From Sycon ciliatum (taxonomy: Eukaryota > Porifera > Calcarea > Leucosolenida > Sycettidae), in NCBI RefSeq assembly GCF_964019385.1, contig NC_088655.1:16138948-16202947 (forward strand): a DNA stretch of 64,000 bases, given 5' to 3'. Positions 1 to 11,249 of this stretch are shown here, one piece after another. Both the position numbers and the translations under genes were made by a program. The notes beneath the pieces were generated by a model that was not told the DNA's origin, ran no database searches, and worked only from the letters and a program-made list of their open reading frames with translations. Positions within the stretch are counted from its first letter, which is position 1, and each line of letters opens with the position of its first letter.

Positions 1-139
1 CATAAATCAGCCAGGCGGAAGTAGTCAGCTCTGCATCATTGTCCGAGATCCACTTATCGCAAGTAGCGGCCTTCACACCACGGACTTTTTTGCCCGGCGG
101 CAAGTCCTCTGAATCTCCCTTTCGCTTTCCAGAAGACAT
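1..139 (-). CDS. N-terminus of an unidentified, possibly transposase-like protein (partial)
   Basis: A minus-strand ATG at 137-139 opens a 46-codon frame that runs off the left edge. An in-frame TAG lies four codons upstream, which supports this start. The first residues are basic and low complexity (MSSGKRKGDSEDLPPGKK), like a nuclear localisation tail. They are followed by a Cys/Trp stretch (TCDKW...SAWLIY) of a kind I associate with the N-termini of invertebrate hAT-like or ZNF862-like transposon proteins. That resemblance is from memory and weak. It lies opposite to the host gene of this window, so it is more likely an intronic element than a host exon. The function is not assigned. Confidence 0.35.
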   Translation of the reverse strand, partial: MSSGKRKGDSEDLPPGKKVRGVKAATCDKWISDNDAELTTSAWLIY

Positions 140-1667
140 TCTAAAAGACTATCTGCATTCCTGGTCAGTGAAAGAGTGAAAAATAAAAGATGACATCTTC
201 CTCTCAAGAGCGAACAACTGCACTGCAGTGCAGTTCAACCCATCGATTCAGGTGCGAAGTCGACACCATGTACCAAAGCCTGGCAAAGGTCGACCGAAGG
301 TCGAACGTGTGAATTGACTGTAGCAACCGCGTTGCTACAGGCGGATTATGGTGAAGTCTACGCCTGAGGGATCGAGGCTGCGGTGTAGACGTGTTAGTTG
401 TACGATATGCAAGTCGCATTTGGCACGAAGCTCCGAAGAAAGCCCAACTCTGCATAAAAAGGTCGAAAGGTCGCTGCTCTTTTTTTCCTTTTTTCTATGT
501 CCGGTGAAATTGAAAACGTCCGGTCAGTGGCCGAAAATGGCCGGAAAATGTCCGATGTCCGGCCGTTAATCTATGCCCTGTAACGGCATATGGCCAAGTT
601 CCAGGGGCTGATATTGCATCCACACCAGGCTCTGTACTGATGCTCTCCAAGCCCTTCACTTCCATGAAAACATATCTGCACACACGGAGTGCAATCACAG
701 CAGCTGTGACTACTTAGCACACAGGCTCATGAGCATGAGGTACGTACTAGGTGCAGATACATTCAACGGTTACCTGACCCTACAGGAACATATTTTTTGA
801 ATTATTTTTGGAGCTGCTGCATGGACCAAATAAATGTTTCAAGTAACGTTGCTCAGTGTCCAAGCCAACGAAGCAGATCTTGTCTGGCGCTAGCTCTCGT
901 TGCTCTTCCAGTCGTGAATCGACACGCCTTTGCTCTGCGTCGTCACTGTCGATATCCGACAAACTTACTAGTGAAGGAGTCGTTCATCGCTCAACAATAT
1001 CCACTCGAGTCGTCGTTATCTCATCAGCGCTGCTTTCTTCTACACGAAGTCTGCAGCCTCGCCGAGTCGCTTTGCGGCAGGAGAGAGTCCTCTGGAGCTC
1101 CGCGGCTTTCACCTGACTCCCTTGATGAGCAATCGCCATCCCAGTCATCACCAAAAAATGTCGTGTCGTGATTGGCGTCAATGACGATCGATGCGCGTGC
1201 GATGCTCGCGTCCCGCGATCGTACCTATTCGCCAGCCAAGCTCAGGTACGTGAGGTTTCCCAGCCATGTCTCCTCACTTGCCTGGGGCTCGCCTAGCTAG
1301 CTAGTCACTGACAAACAAACAAACACAGGCTTGTCAGGCGGAAAGAAAGACTAGTGACAAGAAAGACAGAAAGGTGGTGGGTAGTTGTTAGGTCCGCGAC
1401 TTTTCTTTCGCTCGACTTCAACGTCACTTTTTGATCAACTTGATATCAAACACAAGCATGGTTTTCGCTGATCCGGGCTCATATGTCGATTGATTGTGTT
1501 GAGGTATTTCTCTTCCAAAAGAACACTTTTGTTGAGCACAGTATTAATAAACTCCTTGAAAAGTCATGTCCAAAGTCACTAAGTTTTTGTTTCCAGAGGA
1601 AGTACAATGTACAAGAGCTTGTGTGGAAATAGATTACTAGTAATCCCACTTCGAAGCTCAACAGAAA
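140..1667. other. Unassigned sequence, probably intron or upstream flank
   Basis: No convincing exon, RNA gene or repeat was recognised here. Short open frames exist on both strands but lack splice signals and any protein I recognise. A small (ACAA)n run is visible near 1313-1325. Confidence 0.4.
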
Positions 1668-1811
1668 TGCTAGATACTTTGCCAAACGTCTTGTCCTGGA
1701 GAATTGATGTCCCGAAATATCCTGCATGCCCTAGGATCTCTTTATCTCCATTTCTCATTTTGAAGCTTAACTCTATCCTGTTCTGTGACATGCGCTTTTA
1801 TTCTTGTATAG
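1668..1811 (+). repeat. Intron-end segment duplicated at 8578-8715
   Basis: About 140 bases here are clearly similar to 8578-8715. Shared blocks include CTTGTCCTGGA, ATGCCCTAGGATC, AACTCTATCCTG and TTTTATTCTTGTATAG. The similarity stops exactly at the AG of the 3' splice site in both places, just before exons 1812-1898 and 8716-8760. Either an intron-exon unit was duplicated and the exon drifted, or a repeat whose end supplies a splice acceptor inserted twice. Confidence 0.7.
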
Positions 1812-1898
1812 CACTACCAGCTGGCTCCAAATTATCAAGAGGCACATGGAGTTTCTGCAAGGCAGCCTTCTGGAGGGAGCGGTGGCAGTCGTGGGCAA
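1812..1898 (+). CDS. Host gene small exon a (Gly/Gln/Ser-rich, 29 codons)
   Basis: The acceptor is TTTTATTCTTGTATAG and the donor is GTAAGT at 1899. The 87 bases between are open in phase 0 and encode a 29-residue stretch beginning HYQLAPNYQEAHG and ending SGGSGGSRGQ. The composition suits the unstructured N-terminal tail of an RNA-binding or Argonaute-type protein. It joins in phase with four further small 3n exons downstream on the same strand. The acceptor side is part of a segment repeated at 8578-8715, so a chance repeat-derived splice pair is the main alternative. Confidence 0.5.
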
Positions 1899-1963
1899 GT
1901 AAGTGACCTATGAATGGCAATAGTGGACTGAATGCACTCCTTCATGATAGTTATTGTTAATGT

Positions 1964-4218
1964 TAAGAGAGCGTGTCTGAGAATACCAAAGTATGTATGC
2001 AAGTGGACCTATCCGATCTCGCTCTAATTTGCAGGTATGTTCTCTCAAAATTTGCACGTATGTTCCCTTTGGGGTCTAGATCGATTGTACAAAGCCCTTT
2101 GAAAAGGTTCTGAAGGGAACCTTGAAACTTGCATACCCCTCAAAATGGCCAAAATACCACACTATCTATGGGTCTAGAAACGAGTCACGCCACAGCATAT
2201 ACGAACAAGCTACGAACAAAACTCCATCAAGCCAACATTGCCTCACCTTAGAAGAGTTCCTGAAGCAGTACCGCTTAGCCACGCCAGTATCCCAGAAGAC
2301 CAGGGCCATCACCCCCTGACGCAACAATATTAATGATGGTCTTGAAAATAGCCAATTTACAAGCGCTGGCAAAACAACCAGCTTCGTCCTCAATAGGCAA
2401 GAACTATACACCAGCAGATAGTAGAACACCTCTTCTAGCGCTGAGGACATGTCCCCCATCTTCATTTTGGGGTTTTCTTGAAATATATATTTTTGAATTT
2501 TTTCACTCGACCATGCTGAAACATAGCCAAAGTCATACCTGCGCAGGAAAGCTTGCCCCTCCGCGACGTCTCCTCAGCAGTTTCTACTCCAACACTACTC
2601 CCAATGCTGCAGAACAAAGTGTATTGTTGACCCTGACAAGGAAAAGTAGCGGTGATCACGTGACACTCCAAAAAAAAAGCTTCTCCTTGCGCCACCAACA
2701 ATTTTTGGTGCAACCGTTGATGCAAAACTGACTGAAGTCCTGACCACAGTTTTTGAATTTTATTGCAAGATGCACGGTGAGATCGCGTGCTTTGTAACGT
2801 AGGATGACGCTTCCTTGGTCACGGCACGCGGCCATCGATCGCGATCGTGTCTGGAATGCTACTGGGAACAGACGGTGATGGTTGAGATAAGAAGCACTGC
2901 ATTTCCTGCTTGATTTGCTGAGAACCCCACAAACTGTCCTAGGAGTGTTTCAATGGCAGCAAGCCGTTGACATAATCCCCCCACCGCACAGCAAGGAGAG
3001 TTATTCACCTTTCACACTTACTTCCTGCAATCCAGAACATAGTCCAACAGTAAAAGTCCCTTGTTGTCATGTCGATCCTTGACAAGAGCTGCTAGATCTG
3101 TCCTTTTGTGTTGACTGGTACGCTAACAGTACTGGCTGCATGCGGTTGTCGCGTTGACTGCATGGCAAATTTCTTACGTCATAAAGAACGTGATTTCATC
3201 ATCATTTCACTAGTCTATGAAAGTCCCGATGTGTAGGCCTACAACACGGTCAGCGTGTTCTTGAGCGCAGTAAAAACATGAGTGTGACCGCCTCCAGACC
3301 AACGGGCGTTCAAGGCGAGTAACAAGCGCACTTGGCGAATAATAGAAGGTGACTCCGAAATCTCGTGAGCCGTGATCCACTCACTCACGCGACTAGGCAT
3401 TGTTGCGTCACAAGGCAAGTGGTTCCACCGTGCCGCTTGCAATAAAATTCAAAAACTGCGCTCAGGACTTCAGTCACTTTTACATCAACGATCGCACCAA
3501 AAATTGTGGGTGGGGCAAGGAGAAGCTTGTCGTTTGGAGTGACAAGTGATCACCGCTGGTTTTCCTTGTCAGAGTCAACAATAGACTTTGTTCTGCAGCG
3601 TTGGGAGTAGTGTTGGAGTAGAAATTGTTGAGGAGACGTTGCGGAGGGGCGAGCTTTCCTGCGCAGGTATGACTTCCGCCATATTTCAGCATGGTCGATT
3701 GGAAAAATTCAAAAAAGTGTATTTCAAGAAAACCCCAAAAGGAAGATGGGGGACATGTCCTCAGTGCTAGAAGAGGTGTTCTACTATCTGCTGGTGTATA
3801 GTTCTTGCCAATTGGGCACGTAGCTGGCTGTTTTGCCAGCGTTTGTAAATTGGCTATGTTCAAGACGATCAATTGTTGCGTCAAGGGGTGATGGCTCTGG
3901 TCTTCTGGGATCCTGGCATGGCTAAGCGGTACCGCTCCAGGAACTCTTCTAATTTGAGGCAATGAGGTGAGGCTTGATAGAGTTTTGTTCGTAGCTTGTT
4001 CGTATACGCTGTGGCGTGACTCGTTTCTAGACCCATATATCGTGTGCTGTTTCGGCCATTTTTGAGGGGTATGCAAGTTTCAAGGTTCCCTTCAGAAACT
4101 TTTTCAAGGGCTTTGCAGAATCTATCTACACTCCAAAGGGAACATACCTGCAAATTCTGGGCGAAATCGGAGAGATCCACTTGCACACATACTTTGGTAT
4201 TCTCAGGCATGATCTCTT
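1964..4218. mobile_element. Foldback element with ~0.8-kb inverted arms
   Basis: The left arm (about 1964-2768) and right arm (about 3438-4218) are inverted copies around a 670-base spacer. Termini are AGAGAGC...GTCTGAG type next to TA on the left and a decayed TG on the right, so a TA target duplication is likely. A third, shorter family member lies at 14651-15478. The arms carry open frames up to 198 codons (3480-4076 minus), but these match nothing I know and both arms share them by descent, so I do not call a gene. The TA duplication hints at a Tc1/mariner-type non-autonomous element, though arms this long are unusual. Confidence 0.7.
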
Positions 4219-4471
4219 GAAGTATTTACGCATCACTAGAGGCAACGTAGGCATTGCCAACGGCGGTCCAAACACCCCTTTACAAAAAGATTTAGCACAA
4301 AAAACTAAGAGTTGTAAGGAACATTGCCTTCTGATTTGCATAGCTATACAGCATAGTTAGTCTTCCGCCAATCAATGCAACGTGAATAAGAGAGCTTGGC
4401 TCACCATCGAACCCCCAATATTGACGAAGGAGACCCGCGCGCGCACACACTACAAAAAAATTACAAAATAA

Positions 4472-5738
4472 GGCCATGGTAAAAATTATCTTTGATTCTC
4501 AAGTACGCGCGCACCGAATTTCGGCGGCGCACCGACGATTAAAGAAAAAAATTCTATGAATGCATATGCGCGCATGAAAACGGTCAATGCGAAAGCATCA
4601 ATCAGGGAGTAGTAAAATACCGGTATTTTTCTACTCCCTGGCCTGAATATATGAACATATAACCATGTACATACTACCCCCGACATTTTTCTACTCCCTG
4701 GCCTGAATATATGAACATATAACCATGTACATACTACCCCCGACAAGCGAAAATTGGCGCGTTAAAAAAAAAAAATTTTTGTGTTGGTACCGTGTGAAGT
4801 GTGCGTATACCACCTGCTTGTACTCTCCATGCAACCGGGTGCAGGAAGCCAAGCGACGAGCTGGTGAGTGGCACATGGCTCGACTAGTCAGAAGCAGGCC
4901 AGTCTTTCGTGTAGATTCTACCAGCACAACAGTGCGCGCGCACCGCGCGTCCATTCTGCGAAGGAGAATCGTCGTGATTTCGCGTTTCAATGCAAAACCA
5001 AGGAGTTCTCTCTCTCTTCACTTGATCACTCAGCCAGCACAGAGTCCATACGTCCATGCAAAATAATCCTAGCATCTTTCAATAGCCTTCAGAGCGGTGC
5101 GTCTCTGGTGGCTAAGGAAAAGCGCCAGGAATTGCTGCCTGCATTTTTGGACAGTTGGCGAGAATACCCGGCAAAAATGTTGCAGTCCAGGCGCATGTGG
5201 AGGTGTTCCACAGTTCTTACCACATCAACCTGGATAGTGGCAGCAGAAATGACGACCCTCGACACCGTGGCTCAAGCACAGGAGCGACATCGAGATTTCC
5301 AGAGCGATCACAACAGAGAAACTTGCTGCAACTGAATCCGCTCTAGTCGCTCTTTCGTCTCAAAACAGGGACAATTCCTCTCCAGAAGAAACTGCAATCT
5401 CTGAATCAGAGGAGAGTGATTCAGCCCAGCTGATGTCTCTAATGTCCTTGTTGAGCAATACAAAGTTGTATTTTGGTCAGTCAATCAATCGTTAGTCTTA
5501 ATTGTAAAGTGTGAGTTATTTTGAGTCATTTGAAGTAAAAAACGCGCCAAGTTTCGCTTGTCGGAGGTAGTACATGCATGTGGCACCAGTGAGTTGTATA
5601 GACCCTATACAACTCCCTGTGTGTGACCCTATCTTTGGAAATAAAAAAATTGCGGGGAAATAAAATAAAAAATTGTTCGCTCGCACCGATTTTCACAGGC
5701 TCATGACCTGAGAATCAACTTTATTTTTTACCATGGCC
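4472..5738. mobile_element. PIF/Harbinger-type element, TAA target duplication
   Basis: Ends are inverted repeats starting GGCCATGGTAAAAA and are flanked on both sides by TAA (4469-4471 and 5739-5741). A 3-bp TWA duplication is the PIF/Harbinger signature. Subterminal inverted similarity continues through GATTCTCA and the GACAAGCGAAA blocks near 4743 and 5553. The inner part has a degraded plus-strand frame (about 4868-5470) ending in a Ser/Glu-rich stretch, and I could not identify a transposase or Myb domain. A 60-base tandem duplication sits near the left end. Confidence 0.65.
4625..4744 (+). repeat. Exact 60-bp tandem duplication
   Basis: The 60 bases beginning ATTTTTCTACTCCCTGG and ending TACTACCCCCGAC occur twice head to tail with no visible difference, inside the left subterminal region of the 4472-5738 element. 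Confidence 0.9.
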
Positions 5739-5741
5739 TAA

Positions 5742-6298
5742 ATAATCCGGAAATAAATTTGACGAAGACGGATGGATGGAAAAGAAAGAGAGAAGTAATG
5801 AAAATAGCTGACCTGCATGACCTGGGCGAGACGAGGTTGACATGGACGAGACGAGGTTGGAGAGGAGCCGAGCATTAATGACGACGAGACGAATGGCGGT
5901 TGTGGACGACTGGGCATGGGACGATGATCTCAGGGTCGTGGGTTGAGCGGAAAGTGGGCGCCAATGTTGGGTTCGACGAGGACGAGTCATACTCTCCGGA
6001 CACAACGAACAACAGGAACAGATTAGGTCGAACAACATGTATTATGGGAGACTAAGAGACCAAGACAAAGACAAACAGAACGACTACATTGTGGAACAGA
6101 GAGACAAGAGAGAGAGAGAGAGAGAGATCTAGTCAGAGCGGCAAGATAAAGGGCCTGGGTAGCTATGGCAAATATGGGCGCACAAGTAGCTACCCAGGCC
6201 AACGGAACAAAAGGAGACAAAAGGTGAGCACGAGGGTGCATGTAGGCCATCTCGGAAAAGTTTGTACAATGTAGATGTACTGGAGGAGGTACCTAACA
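5742..6298 (-). mobile_element. LTR retrotransposon fossil: LTR plus primer-binding site
   Basis: An LTR-like block runs from TGTTGGG (5963) to CCTAACA (6292-6298), a matched inverted terminal pair. Just outside it, at about 5925-5962, the plus strand reads like the 3' half of tRNA-Lys, ending TGGGCGCCA. On the minus strand this is a primer-binding site directly after the LTR. The remaining 5742-5925 would be leader sequence and stops at the Harbinger-type element. No second LTR and no coding region are visible, so this is a broken, old end fragment. Confidence 0.55.
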
Positions 6299-6837
6299 GT
6301 AGAATACTTGCTAAATACCAACCTGCTGTAAGCTGTAGAGGTGGGTAGAATCCTGCTAGAAGGTGACCTTTTTTCTCTTTTCGGAATCATCCTACTGTAG
6401 CGAACATGGAAATCCAGTCGATTGACCGGGGCCGGCGCCCTGAGCGCGCACAGAACGCTGCTTGCAGCGCACATGTTGATTCGATGCGATCACGTACCTG
6501 TGTACCAGCGGGCTGCAGCGCATACATGTGAATGCATGTGCGTACCACATGGCCACGGCTGCATGGCCAGCGCTCTGGGGCCACTAGACGTGCGACCGGA
6601 TATCCATGTCCACGACAGTAGTTCAACAAACACGTCCCACATATTAGCCGCGCCCACAATTGTGTGACACTGGACGGCTTTTTGAAACCAGAGTTCTGGA
6701 CTTTTGAAATGCACTGCAGGCCCGTAGCAGCCCCCTTTTGGTTGGTCCGGCAAGATCCGACCTCGATGCCCCCGAGCCCACACTCCTACATATGCCGGTA
6801 CATGTAGATGTACCCGTACAGGCACAGAATGTGCATG

Positions 6838-7030
6838 GTTGTACGTGTATGTACGTGTATGTACGTGTATGTACGTGTATGTACGTGTATGTACGTGTAT
6901 GTACGTGTATGTACGTGTATGTACGTGTATGTACGTGTATGTACGTGTATGTACGTGTATGTACGTGTATGTACGTGTATGTACGTGTATGTACGTGTAT
7001 GTACGTGTATGTACGTGTATGTACGTGTAC
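6838..7030. repeat. (GTGTATGTAC)n microsatellite
   Basis: About 19 near-perfect copies of a 10-base unit (GTATGTACGT in another register). The long open frames through it on both strands, rich in Tyr/Thr/His or Tyr/Val/Cys, are by-products of the repeat. Confidence 0.95.
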
Positions 7031-7529
7031 ATGTATGTAGTCGTGACCATGCAGAGTGACATACATGTAGGGTGAGAAAAGGAAGAAGGATGTTCTGCAT
7101 GAGTCAGGAAAAGGGGCGTCAGCATGTTGGGTCCGTCCAAACAGAACTTGTTGAAGACTATGAAGGCATAGCAACAGTATCTAAGTGCATGTGATACAAG
7201 AACCAAAAACGGACGTTTGGTCCCTTGGAGGGGGAGAAAGGACATTGCAATGGAGGAATGGCAGGAGGTCATAAAGTACAGGACAACACCCACATAGATC
7301 TATAATATTATGTACATGGTATTCGCAACAACATGTACATGACATGTACATGAGGACTACTAGAGTTCAAACTTCAAAGTATATCCTCTTACTATTACCA
7401 TGTCCTACCTCTACTTATAATTATTATACCTCACTACGGCTCTACTTATTGCACACATCATGGGTGGACATCCTGGCCTGAGCTGCTCACATGTGTGACT
7501 GTGAGCTCCTGCTTTTTTTAATTAATTTA

Positions 7530-7830
7530 TTAATTTGATAACCGCAATCAATAAAACTAGCTGAACCGACATTTGTGTACTTTATTCATGCAATGTAAAA
7601 ACTGTGGAGACGATGTGCAATAAAACGATGAAAATATGAAGAAATGGTGTAGGGAAAAAATATGGATTCAAACAAGTTTTTCATTTTTCATCGTTTTATT
7701 GCATATCGTCTCCACAGTTTTTACATTGCATGAATAAAGTACGCAAATGTCGGTTCAGCTAGTTTTATTGATTGCGGTTATCAAATTATTGTCTCCTCGC
7801 CGTGTGTTTAAATTTATTAATTTATTTTAT
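7530..7830. mobile_element. Penelope-like terminal repeats joined as a palindrome
   Basis: Two inverted copies of the Penelope-like end also seen at 19400-19577 and 24480-24690 meet near 7675. The copies are cut inside the ribozyme region, since GGATTCAAACAAGTTTT is present but the rest of the core is lost. The rightward copy keeps the small frame MSVQLVLLIAVIKLLSPRR at 7747. Such end-to-end joints are known for this retroelement group. Confidence 0.65.
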
Positions 7831-7847
7831 ATTTTTTATTTTTTTGC

Positions 7848-7905
7848 CCGAATATTGGTCCGGCAGCTGCCGGACCGCCTGCTGCGGCCCTGCACTAAAG
7901 TATTC
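7848..7905. repeat. GGTCCGGC..GCCGGACC hairpin repeat, copy 1
   Basis: GGTCCGGCAGCTGCCGGACC forms a perfect hairpin and is followed by GCTGC..CCCTGCA. The same layout recurs at 8975-9026. Confidence 0.6.
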
Positions 7906-7930
7906 TTACTAAGAAGTTTAAAATTTACTA

Positions 7931-8043
7931 CTGTAAACCGTGAAATTTTTGTTGCCATGGTCTTAATTTCTGCGAAATTCGCGACCGCGTGGAAATCGCA
8001 AATTTAGACAGCGCGAAAAGGAGATCAATTTCACGCTGTACAG
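7931..8043. mobile_element. Mariner-type MITE, TA target duplication
   Basis: Inverted ends CTGTAAACCGTGAAATT and AATTTCACGCTGTACAG are flanked by TA on both sides. A 220-bp relative lies at 29611-29830, with the shared internal block GCGACCGCGTGGAAATCGC. Confidence 0.75.
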
Positions 8044-8187
8044 TATTAGCATCCCACCAGGTCGCAAGAGAGCAACAGAGCAACAGTATGTTGGGTTGCG
8101 CCGGGAGTGCCGATACGAGCAACTGGTTAAAGTATCGAAGCAAGCGTGTAATGGCCCCGCTTGGAGTCGCTAGGTGGCTCGCAGCTG

Positions 8188-8314
8188 AGCCGCCAAATGA
8201 CTCCATTTGAAGCCGCCAAATGACTCCACATGGAGCCGCCTGATGACTCCGCGTGGAGCCGCCAAATGACTCCGCATGGAGCCGCCAGATGACTCGGCAT
8301 AAAGCCGCCAAATG
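8188..8314. repeat. 23-bp minisatellite, about 6 units
   Basis: Units of the form GCCGCCAAATGACTCCRYNT with small changes occur every 23 bases (for example GCCGCCTGATGACTCCGCG). Confidence 0.9.
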
Positions 8315-8715
8315 CTTAATATATAGGTATTTTTGGAAAACCAGTTGAGAGCATATATTCACGTATGAGCCAAGAACGTGAGTTGAGGTAGAGGGTAGAA
8401 GGGTGGGAACAAAGCGTTCTGCGAGTTACAAGTTCGAAAGTCAACAACAGCAATGATCCTGAAAGAGACCTTCGTGGGATCCTTTAGGGCGCCCACCCGC
8501 GTGGTTTGCGGATGCGCGCAAAGCGGGCCAGCTCGCTGGGCTGGCTGCTAAATTGCGTCAGCATGCTAACGCTCATGAAGCTTTGCCAAAACTCTTGTCC
8601 TGGATAGTTTATGTCCGTAAATGTCCAGGATGCCCTAGGATCCCTTCATGTCCCATTGTGATTTTGCAACTGAACTCTATCCTGTCCTGTGACATGCACT
8701 TTTATTCTTGTATAG

Positions 8716-8760
8716 AGGATGAGCTCCGACCAAAGTCAATCGTCGCAAAGTGGCTTAGGC
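8716..8760 (+). CDS. Host gene small exon b (Ser/Gln-rich, 15 codons)
   Basis: Acceptor TTTTATTCTTGTATAG and donor GTAAGT (8761) bound 45 bases that are open in phase 0: RMSSDQSQSSQSGLG. Length, phase and Ser/Gln-rich composition match the other small exons of this gene. The 140 bases before it are a copy of the sequence before exon 1812-1898, so the two may stem from one ancestral intron-exon unit. It could be an alternatively used cassette, because skipping it keeps the frame. There is no independent proof that it is spliced in. Confidence 0.45.
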
Positions 8761-8872
8761 GTAAGTGGAGTTCATTCACTCAGTCATGCTCTTTAATGAT
8801 TGTTTGCAAGCCTAAAGTACTGTTTTCTATGAAATTCACTCTCGATGCAGGCGAATAGCACTGCAGGTGCAG

Positions 8873-9026
8873 GTGGTCCGGCTGGAGGGGGTCTGGGGGT
8901 ATCCCTCGGGAAAGTTTTGAAATTAGGGTGCAAAATTCTGCATTCTAGGCACTTTTGCATTGTGTTTAAAAAAGGTGGTCCGGCAAAAGCCGGACCGGCC
9001 GGACCGGCTGCTACGCCCCCTGCAAT
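8873..9026. repeat. GTCCGGC-bounded repeat with strong hairpin
   Basis: The segment begins GGTGGTCCGGCTGGAGGGGG and ends with GGTCCGGCAAAAGCCGGACC followed by CTGCTACGCCCCCTGCA, partly inverted relative to its start. The hairpin and tail match 7848-7905. The repeat class is not recognised. Between here and 9812 I see no gene. Confidence 0.5.
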
Positions 9027-10181
9027 AAAGTTTTCTGAGAAGACCATTGATGGCCTTTTGAGTGCACAATGGGTGGCTTCCAGAGGTCCAATGGAAGGAG
9101 ATTGTGGAGTGAGTGGGACGCACAAAGTTCCGAAAACCATAATGGTCTGGTTATTACTGCTGTGTATGTGCACCGGGGGACGCAGATAAATGGAAGACTA
9201 GATGTGTAATGGAGGGGAAGAATAACAAAACGAAATGCTCAAGATCAAGACGAGGCAGCCAGTGTGGCTCGCCGAAGATGTGTAAATCTCTGGGCTGCAC
9301 TGCGCAGTTCGGCTTCAGATTTACTCCGTACTGACGTAAAAAGCAAGTTAAATGTGGAAGTTGTCAAGGTGAATCGCTCATGTGACGTTCCCGTCAGCGT
9401 AAACACGGAAAAAGGTTTCCCTCCACTGTGCAGGCCGGTAGACTGCACATTCCGGCGGCACGCGGGAGCACTTTGGATATCCTTGCCGTCTATTCTTTTT
9501 ATTTCAGCCTCTACCATTTAAGTCTGACTGCATGCTTTGAGTTTTAAGTTTTGACTTCTAGACTTCCAACTTCTTCCATCATGCCCAAATCTTTGTTCGA
9601 CTCAGCAATGGAGAGGGACTCGTGGAGCTGTACGTGGTGATTTTTGCGGGCTCCGCAGGCAAAACGTCGACTGCGATCGAGAAGCAAACACTGATCGCTG
9701 AGCGGGTGAATGCCACCCAAGCACCAAACACTCCGGACATCGTATTCTTTCCGTTGACAAGCAGAAGCAAAAGCACAATGATCCAGTATCTCAACAGCCT
9801 GAATTAGTTTATTTCCGTAGCTATGCAGAAGACGTTACTTCAGTAACGTCTGGCGCTAGCCAGGGTCCACACAGCTTTAATTTGGTGTTTGTTTGTTTGT
9901 TTGTTTGTTTGTTTGTGTCACGGCTGGAGCTATCCCGTATCTGTCCCGTATCTGTCCCGTACCTGTGTCTACAGGATTGTACATAACAGCTGTCCACAAT
10001 ATTTGCGGGCTCCTGTATCTGTCCCGTACCGTACCAATATTCGTCGTATTATGTATACGACTCCCTGATGTAGAGGGAGATTTGAAAAGAAATAGGGAGA
10101 CGAGGAGGAAATTAAAGAATAGACGCCGAATAGGTGATAGGTTGCGTCAGCATAAACATACTTTGGAAGAGAGATCCCGTC

Positions 10182-10449
10182 GTCTCCAAAATAAACGTGA
10201 ACGAGCGATTCAGCGCCGGTCACAAGAAACGTCGGAAGAGAGATCCCGTCGACTCCAGAACGCCCGTGATCGGCAGAGTCCGCCAGTCCCAGGCAACGTC
10301 AGGACAGACATCCCGTTGAGTCCAGAACGCCCGTGATCGGCAGAGTCTAAGCCGGTCCCAGGAAACGTCAGGACAGACATCCCGTCGAGTCCAGAACGCC
10401 CGTGATCAGCAGAGTCAGCGCCGGTCCCAGTAAACGTCAGGACAGACAT
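10182..10449 (+). repeat. 69-bp (23-codon) tandem repeat of the Helitron-like element
   Basis: The 69-base units encode variants of SRRLQNARDRQS plus QRRSQETS. The same unit recurs at 59255-59550 (plus) and 22230-22400 (minus). Units are in frame with each other, which supports descent from a coding region. Confidence 0.8.
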
Positions 10450-11046
10450 CCCGTCGACGCGCAGAAAAACTAAATCTGCAGCCTCTTTTGCTGTCGGACA
10501 GGATACGTGTTGGACTCAGTAGAGCGTCCAGCCCCTATATGATGTCCAACCCCTATATAGAGTCCATTGGTCCAAAATGCACTGTACAGAGTCCAAACTT
10601 GCCCATCAACTGTGAGCTCAAAGTTTAGATGAACATCACTCCCTGTATAGAGTCCAGCCAATTGGCTTCACCCCTATATAGTGTCCATTGGTCCAAAATC
10701 AACTGTACGGAGTCCAAACTTTGAAATCAACTATAAAGGGTCTTTATCATATGTGGACAACACTTCCTGTATAAAGTCCAGCCAATTAGGCATCCCCTAT
10801 CCAGAGTTCAAAATTAGACATAGGATCTGCTGTAAGCAGTGAATATTAACCAGAAAACGGCCTCTCCCTTTAATCCTTTACATCATTCACTTCTCAAGAT
10901 AAAAAATTAATTATTGAGGCGCCACTGCAGCTACTTCATTACATGAAAAACCCTACAAACACCATCCTCAAATCAAGTGGTCTCTTCGCAGACGCTGCAA
11001 ATTACAATATCTCAATCATGTAGTGTTGCCAAATTATTGTGCACGC

Positions 11047-11168
11047 ACACACACACACACACACATGCACACACCCACACAACGCCAAGAAAATACCTAG
11101 AAAAAAAACAAGAATCAAAAGATAATAATGGAGAGCCAAGGATTAATTATTTGTTTTCAAATTATTGT

Positions 11169-11246
<78 letters not shown>
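11047..11246. repeat. (CA)n microsatellites
   Basis: Two CA tracts, at 11047-11066 and 11173-11246, sit inside the 10509-13120 element. Confidence 0.95.

Positions 11247-11249
<3 letters not shown>

Noticed and set aside
3480-4076. A 198-codon minus-strand frame
   Set aside because: It lies wholly in a foldback arm, its twin in the other arm is not equally open, and no family is recognised.
5570-5625. Perfect palindrome AGTTGTATAGACCCTATACAACT as a regulatory site
   Set aside because: It is part of the subterminal region of the Harbinger-type element, so it needs no separate explanation.
6490-7293. A 267-codon minus-strand frame
   Set aside because: Most of it is the (GTGTATGTAC)n repeat, and no domain is recognised in the flanks.
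8188-8314. Regular repeats resembling a CRISPR array
   Set aside because: Units are contiguous with no unique spacers, and the DNA is eukaryotic. The same applies to the 69-bp, 52-bp and 34-bp arrays.
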